DNA of 5,600 nt from the NCBI GenBank assembly GCA_022616575.1, contig JAKEEN010000102.1, positions 1 through 5,600 on the forward strand. Direction: 5' to 3'. Below the pieces are notes generated by a model. It was not told the origin of the DNA. It made no database searches and was given only the letters and a program-made list of their open reading frames with translations. Position numbers and translations under genes: made by a program. How positions within the stretch are numbered: position 1 is the stretch's first letter; each line of letters opens with the position of its first letter. Source of the DNA: Flammeovirgaceae bacterium. GTDB taxonomy: Bacteria; Bacteroidota; Bacteroidia; Cytophagales; Cyclobacteriaceae. Shown piece after piece: positions 1 through 4,511 of this stretch.

Positions 1-528
1 ATTGATGACTCTCCGGTTGTTCCGTACTCCGAGCAGAAATCAATTTCAACAGAATCGACCTTTGAAGAAGATACCATTGATGTGAAGCGATTGAAATCAA
101 TTCTTATTGCCATGGTAGAGAAAGTCGCTTTTCAATTGCGTGAGCAGAAGAAACTGACTTCCTGCATCACGGTAAAAATTCGCTACGCCAATTTTGATAC
201 AGAGACAAAACAAATTCATGTTCCTTATACTTCATCCGACCACGTGATTTTGCGTGTAGTGCAGGAGTTGTTTGATAAACTGTACAACCGCAGAATGTTG
301 ATTCGCCTTGTGGGCGTTCGACTTAGCAGCTTGGTACACGGCAGTCATCAAATCAGCTTGTTTGATGATACTGAAGAAGATATAAATCTATATGAAGCCA
401 TGGACTACCTCAAACATAAGTATGGGGTGGAAAAATTAGTAAGAGCGACCACTATTGGCGTGAGCAAGCGGGTGCGGATGGAGATGAATATGTTTAAAGG
501 AAAGATCACGAAAAATTTGATAGCGTAG
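1..528 (+). CDS. dinB: Y-family DNA polymerase (DinB/Pol IV-like), C-terminal fragment
   Basis: This is the C-terminal 175 residues of a translesion DNA polymerase; the reading frame is open from base 1, so the gene begins outside the window and the GTG at 82 is not a credible start. The fragment holds the end of the thumb/linker (KSISTESTFEEDT, the region written KSIGHEQTFEEDT in many Pol IV proteins) and the little-finger domain that grips DNA (roughly visible residues 28-115). A textbook beta-clamp-binding motif, QISLFDD, lies at visible residues 117-123 (349-369), followed by a helical tail YLKHKYGVEKLVRAT. The catalytic palm is out of view, so an active Pol IV cannot be told from a catalytically dead ImuB-type relative. 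The stop codon TAG (526-528) lies inside a palindromic repeat, so the native C-terminus may have been changed. The same-strand short DnaE downstream suggests a damage-tolerance operon, an inference from gene pairing. Confidence 0.87.
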   Translation: MDDSPVVPYSEQKSISTESTFEEDTIDVKRLKSILIAMVEKVAFQLREQKKLTSCITVKIRYANFDTETKQIHVPYTSSDHVILRVVQELFDKLYNRRMLIRLVGVRLSSLVHGSHQISLFDDTEEDINLYEAMDYLKHKYGVEKLVRATTIGVSKRVRMEMNMFKGKITKNLIA

Positions 529-552
529 AGCCGCATCATGATGCGGCTGAAA
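525..552 (+). repeat. GTAG-starting palindrome, diverged copy at left end of RAYT module
   Basis: The core 529-548 is a perfect 20-bp palindrome (AGCCGCATCA and its mirror complement). Extended to 28 bp, this element aligns without gaps to the two intact palindromes further right. It shares GTAGAG at the start and differs at positions 7 and 22 and at 13 and 16, where A-T pairs have become C-G pairs, so pairing is kept. The last four bases (GAAA instead of CTAC) break the outer stem, leaving GTAG on the + strand only. It overlaps the dinB stop codon. No T-run follows on either strand, so it does not look like an intrinsic terminator. Confidence 0.75.
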
Positions 553-575
553 ATAGATCAACACATCAAAAAATA

Positions 576-1115
576 ATGAAATTTCAAAACACATATCGCA
601 TTGAAACAGCCCGATTGCAGAATTGGGATTATGCATCACATGGTTTGTATTTTGTAACCATATGCACAAAAAACAAGGAACGATATTTTGGTGAAATTAA
701 AAATGCCGTTGTAGAGACGCATAATTATGCGTCTCTACAACCCACCGAAATAGGAAACATCGCACATTTTTATTGGACGGAAATCCCTAATCATTTCCCA
801 TTTGTAGAATTGGATGAATTCATCATCATGCCCAATCATATTCATGGTATTTTGTTTTTTAATAAACCGGATTATCGTGGATGGAAATTAAATTCTTTTG
901 GACCCCAATCACAAAATCTGGCTTCGGCTATTCGTGCATACAAAAGCACGGTAAAGCGATATGCCAATGCAAATCAAATTGATTTTGAATGGCAGCCAAG
1001 GTATTATGATCATGTAATTCAAACCGAGGAATCATTGCATACGATTCGTAATTATATCTTCGACAATCCGATAAAATGGTTTGTAGAGACGCATAATTAT
1101 GCGTCTCTACATTGA
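576..1115 (+). CDS. REP-associated tyrosine transposase (RAYT, IS200-like Y1/HUH family)
   Basis: This 179-residue single-domain HUH nuclease would nick single-stranded DNA at REP-type hairpins through a 5'-phosphotyrosine link. Visible hallmarks are the N-terminal YFVTICTKNKERYFGEI strand region (25-41), the metal-binding HxH in IIMPNHIHGI (His88, His90), and the helix ASAIRAYKSTVKRY, in which Tyr122 is the likely nucleophile. The conserved end WQPRYYDHVIQTEESLHTIRNYIFDNPIKW (139-168) is also present. The full catalytic set appears intact and the length is normal for the family. Two stretches are foreign to the fold: VETHNYASLQ at 46-55, in the loop before TEIGNIAHFYW, and VETHNYASLH as the extreme C-terminus. 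Both are encoded by copies of the local palindrome. ATG 576 is chosen because it is the first in-frame ATG before the conserved region; no clear ribosome binding site is seen. The stop lies 11 bp before the dnaE start. Confidence 0.9.
   Translation: MKFQNTYRIETARLQNWDYASHGLYFVTICTKNKERYFGEIKNAVVETHNYASLQPTEIGNIAHFYWTEIPNHFPFVELDEFIIMPNHIHGILFFNKPDYRGWKLNSFGPQSQNLASAIRAYKSTVKRYANANQIDFEWQPRYYDHVIQTEESLHTIRNYIFDNPIKWFVETHNYASLH
708..741 (+). repeat. Perfect 34-bp palindrome inside the RAYT gene
   Basis: The arm GTTGTAGAGACGCATAA is followed directly by its exact reverse complement. As single-stranded DNA or RNA it can form a 15-bp stem with an AATT loop. The central 28 bp (711-738) are identical to the copy at 1083-1110. 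The element is read in frame as V-VETHNYASLQ (residues 45-55) in a loop where related RAYTs, as far as I recall, have only a few residues. It is therefore most simply a later insertion of the repeat into its own transposase gene, tolerated because the frame is kept. Confidence 0.92.
1082..1111 (+). repeat. Perfect 30-bp palindrome at right end of RAYT module, just before dnaE
   Basis: TGTAGAGACGCATAA is followed by its exact reverse complement; the inner 28 bp (1083-1110) match 711-738 base for base. It encodes the last residues of the RAYT (VETHNYASL, then His from the junction codon), with the TGA stop immediately after (1113-1115). The hairpin ends 15 bases before the dnaE ATG at 1127, so it would sit at the edge of the ribosome footprint on a read-through transcript. 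Being symmetrical, it carries GTAG at the 5' foot on both strands. Confidence 0.92.
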
Positions 1116-1126
1116 AATGGATATTT

Positions 1127-4100
1127 ATGTACCTCAATTGTCACACGGCTTTCAGCTTTAAATACGGCACAATGCCGATTAAAACCCTTTTTGAAGAAGC
1201 CAAGCGTTGCGGTATTCATAAACTGGCGCTTACTGAAATCAATAATACAGCCTCATACCTGGAGATGCTTCGTATATGTGATGAAAATAAACCCGTAGAG
1301 ACGCATAATGTACGAACCAAATACGGTAAAACCCCCTACCACCTCGACATTGCTGTGGGTATTGAGTTTCGTAATGAAAATCATTTTCAGTATATCATTT
1401 TTGCCAAGAACAATCAGGGCTTTGAAGCCGTCAACCGGTTTCTATCCTATCATAATCGGGAAGAAAAACCTTTTCCGGCACGTGCTCCGGAACTGGAAGA
1501 AACGTTTGTCATTTATGCTTTTGGGTCGATTGAATCCGATCAACTAAAGGACAATGAATTTATCGGGATAAAAAAAGAAAACCTCATCCCGTATGCTATC
1601 GATCCGCTGCGCGAAGCGTATGCACATAAATTTGTACTGCTTCATCCGGTAACATTCCTACCTCCTCAAAAAAATGAAAGCGGAAGACTCGTGTACCGTG
1701 ATCACAACACGCATCGGCTGCTGCGTTGCATTGCCAACAATACTTTGCTTAGCAAACTCCCCGAACACTTTCAGGCCGAAAAAGAAGAGTATATGCTTTC
1801 TGAAAAGGAACTGGTAAAACAGTTCGAATCGTTCCCTGAGCTTATTCAAAACACGCAAAGACTTCTTGACCAATGCACTATTGAATGTAAACCGGGGGAA
1901 GACAAAAACAAAAAATTTTTAAGAGAGAATCCGCAGGCTGATTTAGAATACTTACGTGAAGAAACAGCCAAAGGCTACACAAAGCGCTATGGTAGTGATC
2001 AAACCATATGGAAAACCCATATTGAGAAAGAGCTTCGCATTATTGCCATGAAGGGATTCATATCGTATTACCTTATTGCCTATGATCTCATTCTTTTTGC
2101 CAAAAGCAAAGGCTTTGATTTTGTGGGTCGTGGCAGTGGGGCAAACAGCACGGTAGCCTATTGCCTGGGGATTACGAATGTTGATCCGATTGAGTTGGAC
2201 TTGTACTTCGAGCGTTTTCTTAATGAAGAACGTGTTACGCCACCCGATTTCGATATTGATTTTTCATGGGATAACCGCGATGATATTTATCGATACATTT
2301 TTGAAAAGTACGGATATGACCATGTCTGTTTGCTGGGCACGCATGTCACCTATCAGGCTAAATCGATCATTCGCGAACTCGGAAAAGTTTTTGGATTACC
2401 AAAAGAAGAAATTGATGAACTGGTTGAGAACCGGAAGAGAGAAGTTGATCGCGACCACATTGGTAAGATGGTTTTTAATTATGCCGCTTACATCATTTCG
2501 AGGGAGTTGCCAGCTAATATCTCTATTCATGCGGGAGGAGTGCTTATTACTGACAAACCTATTTATGCCTACACAGCTACTGAGTTCCCTCCTAAAAGCT
2601 TTCCGGTATCGCAGTTTGAAATGCATGCAGCCGAAGACTTCGGCATTTATAAATTTGACATTCTCAGCCAACGGGGGTTGGGTCATATTAAAGAAACTGT
2701 TCGGCATGTAAAGAGAAATAAAGGGGTTGATGCGGATGTATATCAATTCAAAGAATTTAAAAAGGATGAAAAAATTAAAAACCTCATGCGCAACAGCAAA
2801 GCCATGGGTTGTTTTTATGTTGAATCGCCTGCCATGCGAATGCTGTTAGAAAAATTGCGGTGCGATGACTACCTCACCCTGGTTGCTGCAAGTTCCATTA
2901 TTCGTCCGGGTGTTGCCAGCTCAGGAATGATGAAGGCTTACATTGAGCGGTTTCATATGCACCGAAATGGAATTAAGTATGAGTCGATCCATCCAAAAAT
3001 GGATGAATTGATGGCCGACACGTTTGGCGTGATGGTGTACCAGGAAGATGTCATTAAAGTCGCGCATCATTTTGGTAAACTTACGTTGACTGAAGCGGAT
3101 GTACTCCGGAGAGGAATGTCAGGTAAATACCGTTCGCGCGAAGAATTTCAGCGAATCAAGGATCAGTTTTTCGAGAACTGCAAAGCTGAAGGTTACGAAC
3201 AGAAAGTAACGGATCGGGTTTGGTTTGAGATTGAAAGTTTTGCGGGCTATTCGTTTGCCAAGGGCCATTCAGCAAGTTATGCCGTAGAGAGTTACCAAAG
3301 TCTTTTTCTAAAAGCGCACTATCCGTTGGAGTTTATGGTGGGGGTGATTAATAATTTTGGCGGATTCTACAAGACAGAATTTTATTTTCATGAGGCGCGT
3401 ATGAGTGGTGCGCGCATGGAGGCACCCTGTGTTAATAAAAGTGAGTATCTCACCACTATCTATGATACTACCATTTACATTGGGTTTATTCATATAAAAA
3501 GTTTAGAAACCAAAGTAGCTCAGCAAATTGCTGCTGAGCGACAACAACAAGGTGAGTACAAAAGCTTTGATAATTTTTTGAGAAGGGTTGATCTCGGCCT
3601 GGAGCAAGTGCGCATTCTGATTCGTATGGGTGCATTTCGGTTTACCGGTAAAACCAAACAGCGATTGCTCTGGGAAGCCATGCTGTATTTCAGCGATCAT
3701 AAAAACCGGCATAAGACTACAGTCGATTTATTTGACACAGAGCCGAAAGAATATCCGCTTCCGGTTCTTAAGCGTAATGAATTGGAAGATGCTTTTGATG
3801 AAATCGAGTTATTGGGCTTTCCGCTGTGCAACCCTTTTTTGCTTGTCAAAACAAATAATTTTGGAGACACTGTTGCATGCGAACTAAAAAATAAAATAGG
3901 AAAACATATATCAATTCTTGGATATGTAATAACTACGAAGGATGCTGTAACAAAGAATAAAGAGCTGATGCATTTTGGCACGTTCTACGATCAGCATGGA
4001 ATTGTTTTTGATTCAGTACACTTTCCTCAGACAGCACGGAAATATCCTTTCCGCGGTCGCGGATTTTATTTCCTAAAAGGGAAGGTGGTCGAAGATTTTG

Positions 4101-4207
4101 GGGTTTCCATGATTGAAGTAAGTTCCATGGAAAAAGTATCGATTGTAGATAAAAGGGCAGAAGAATTTATGATGGAAAGCTCGCTGAAGAGTCGTCTTGC
4201 CGGTTGA
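1127..4207 (+). CDS. dnaE: C-family DNA polymerase, short DnaE type (DNA polymerase III alpha / error-prone DnaE2-like)
   Basis: This 1026-residue replicative-type polymerase probably works in damage tolerance. In order it has an N-terminal PHP domain (about 1-200), a polymerase core (about 280-790), a helix-hairpin-helix region (about 785-850, SFDNFLRRVDLGLEQVRILIRMGAF) and an OB-fold (about 926-1010). The palm shows GRGSGANS (334-341), PDFDIDF with catalytic Asp376 and Asp378, and Asp511 in KFDIL, so polymerisation residues are intact. The PHP metal site is degenerate: NCH at 4-6 replaces HxH, and TEI at 36-38 replaces TDH. TTVDLF (864-869) lies where the clamp-binding motif is expected but lacks the Gln. 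The tau-binding tail of full-length DnaE (about 1160 residues) is absent. ATG 1127 is preferred over the in-frame TTG at 1112, because MYLNCHT is the family's usual beginning and the TTG overlaps the RAYT end and palindrome. A half-palindrome encodes residues 57-61. Pairing with the upstream Y-family gene supports DnaE2-like function, but the housekeeping dnaE cannot be strictly excluded. Confidence 0.93.
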   Translation: MYLNCHTAFSFKYGTMPIKTLFEEAKRCGIHKLALTEINNTASYLEMLRICDENKPVETHNVRTKYGKTPYHLDIAVGIEFRNENHFQYIIFAKNNQGFEAVNRFLSYHNREEKPFPARAPELEETFVIYAFGSIESDQLKDNEFIGIKKENLIPYAIDPLREAYAHKFVLLHPVTFLPPQKNESGRLVYRDHNTHRLLRCIANNTLLSKLPEHFQAEKEEYMLSEKELVKQFESFPELIQNTQRLLDQCTIECKPGEDKNKKFLRENPQADLEYLREETAKGYTKRYGSDQTIWKTHIEKELRIIAMKGFISYYLIAYDLILFAKSKGFDFVGRGSGANSTVAYCLGITNVDPIELDLYFERFLNEERVTPPDFDIDFSWDNRDDIYRYIFEKYGYDHVCLLGTHVTYQAKSIIRELGKVFGLPKEEIDELVENRKREVDRDHIGKMVFNYAAYIISRELPANISIHAGGVLITDKPIYAYTATEFPPKSFPVSQFEMHAAEDFGIYKFDILSQRGLGHIKETVRHVKRNKGVDADVYQFKEFKKDEKIKNLMRNSKAMGCFYVESPAMRMLLEKLRCDDYLTLVAASSIIRPGVASSGMMKAYIERFHMHRNGIKYESIHPKMDELMADTFGVMVYQEDVIKVAHHFGKLTLTEADVLRRGMSGKYRSREEFQRIKDQFFENCKAEGYEQKVTDRVWFEIESFAGYSFAKGHSASYAVESYQSLFLKAHYPLEFMVGVINNFGGFYKTEFYFHEARMSGARMEAPCVNKSEYLTTIYDTTIYIGFIHIKSLETKVAQQIAAERQQQGEYKSFDNFLRRVDLGLEQVRILIRMGAFRFTGKTKQRLLWEAMLYFSDHKNRHKTTVDLFDTEPKEYPLPVLKRNELEDAFDEIELLGFPLCNPFLLVKTNNFGDTVACELKNKIGKHISILGYVITTKDAVTKNKELMHFGTFYDQHGIVFDSVHFPQTARKYPFRGRGFYFLKGKVVEDFGVSMIEVSSMEKVSIVDKRAEEFMMESSLKSRLAG
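1295..1309 (+). repeat. Half copy of the RAYT-associated palindrome inside dnaE
   Basis: The 15 bases GTAGAGACGCATAAT equal the first arm plus centre of the palindromes at 711-738 and 1083-1110; the second arm is missing and the sequence continues GTACGAACC. It is translated as VETHN (dnaE residues 57-61), the same frame as the copies in the RAYT gene. It stands between DENKP and, 15 residues later, VGIEFRN, two segments that I recall as nearly contiguous in related polymerases. An exact 15-base match only about 185 bp from an intact copy is unlikely to be chance. Confidence 0.75.
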
Positions 4208-4234
4208 TCAGCCGAGGGAACACCAAATTCTCTG

Positions 4235-4242
4235 TATATTTG
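4235..4242 (+). promoter_or_regulatory. Candidate Bacteroidota -7 promoter element (TATATTTG)
   Basis: TATATTTG matches the TAnnTTTG -7 consensus of the Bacteroidota primary sigma factor and ends 5 bases before the ATG of the small exported-protein gene. If used, transcription would start almost at the start codon, giving a leaderless or nearly leaderless message. The only upstream TTG in reach (4204-4206) is about 28 bases away, longer than the usual spacing of roughly 19-21, so the -33 element is weak or absent. The match is short and could be chance. Confidence 0.4.
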
Positions 4243-4247
4243 TATCC

Positions 4248-4511
4248 ATGAAGAAAGTGAGATATATCCTTATCCTTTTTATATGCGCTGTTGCCGGTTC
4301 TTCCTTTGCACAGAAGGTTGAAAAACTTAGAAAGGATCAATCAGCCCGCATGACCAAAGAGCAAAGGCTGGTGCATGAGAGTGATCGAAAAAGTAAAAAA
4401 GGAAAGAAAGACATCTCTATGCAAAAGAAAATCCGAACCGAAAAAAAACTGGACAAAAAAGCCAGCAGGATCAAGCAGCCTAAAAACAAGCCGCGGAAAA
4501 AGGTTTCCTGA
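4248..4511 (+). CDS. Small exported lysine-rich protein of unknown function
   Basis: I do not recognise a family for this 87-residue protein. A clear Sec signal peptide (MKKVRYILILFICAVAGSSFA) has a positive N-region, a hydrophobic core and a likely signal peptidase I site after SSFA, giving a mature chain of about 66 residues starting QKVEK. The chain is extremely basic: 20 Lys and 7 Arg against 8 Asp/Glu, with no aromatic residue. It is probably helical or disordered, so it may bind an acidic envelope partner, but that is speculation. The Cys at residue 13 is inside the hydrophobic core and not in a lipobox. ATG 4248 is chosen over the in-frame ATG at 4197, which overlaps dnaE, because it places the signal sequence at the N-terminus. 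It begins 40 bp after dnaE, so it could be co-transcribed or use its own promoter. An A8 run (4441-4448) is a possible slippage site. Confidence 0.72.
   Translation: MKKVRYILILFICAVAGSSFAQKVEKLRKDQSARMTKEQRLVHESDRKSKKGKKDISMQKKIRTEKKLDKKASRIKQPKNKPRKKVS

Larger units (their letters stand above)
525..1111 (+). mobile_element. RAYT module: transposase gene bounded by REP-like palindromes
   Basis: A single HUH transposase gene (576-1115) lies between two GTAG-starting palindromes of the same 28-bp family (525-552 and 1083-1110), with a third perfect copy inside the gene. RAYTs are domesticated relatives of IS200/IS605 TnpA that are known to bind and cut REP hairpins carrying a 5' GTAG or GGAG. 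The arrangement fits that family: single-copy gene, REP-like elements on both sides, no long terminal inverted repeats and no visible target duplication. The module lies between two polymerase genes that are often neighbours elsewhere. Exact ends are inferred from the outer palindromes; the true unit of movement could be smaller, a single palindrome, or nothing active today. Confidence 0.65.

Noticed and set aside
82..84. GTG start for a 148-residue protein
   Set aside because: The frame is open to base 1 and upstream residues (KSISTESTFEEDT) match the Y-family polymerase continuation, so this Val codon is internal.
529..548. Palindrome after dinB as an intrinsic terminator
   Set aside because: No U-tract follows on either strand; resemblance to the other GTAG palindromes explains it better.
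547..1125. Target-site duplication around the RAYT module (TGAAAATAGAT on the left versus TGAAATGGAT on the right)
   Set aside because: The likeness is short and imperfect, and IS200/RAYT-type movement does not make target duplications.
1112..1126. TTG start for dnaE, five codons upstream of ATG 1127
   Set aside because: It overlaps the RAYT stop and the palindrome edge, has no ribosome binding site, and MYLNCHT from 1127 is the expected family N-terminus.
928..1137. 69-residue minus-strand reading frame across the end of the RAYT, containing VETHNYASLQ
   Set aside because: The peptide appears only because the palindrome reads the same on both strands; the rest has no family resemblance and lies opposite the conserved RAYT C-terminus.
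3283..3290. GTAGAGAG as another repeat relic within dnaE
   Set aside because: Only the first six bases match the palindrome and the codons belong to a conserved polymerase segment; chance is sufficient.
4197..4247. Earlier ATG for the small exported protein
   Set aside because: It lies inside dnaE and would bury the signal peptide behind 17 polar residues.
4248..4290. Lipoprotein signal (Cys at residue 13)
   Set aside because: LFIC does not fit the lipobox and the Cys is within the hydrophobic core; the SSFA cleavage site is better.
4495..4508. GGAAA/TTTCC hairpin as terminator at the convergent junction
   Set aside because: The stem is only 5 bp, lies inside coding sequence, and has no T-run after it.
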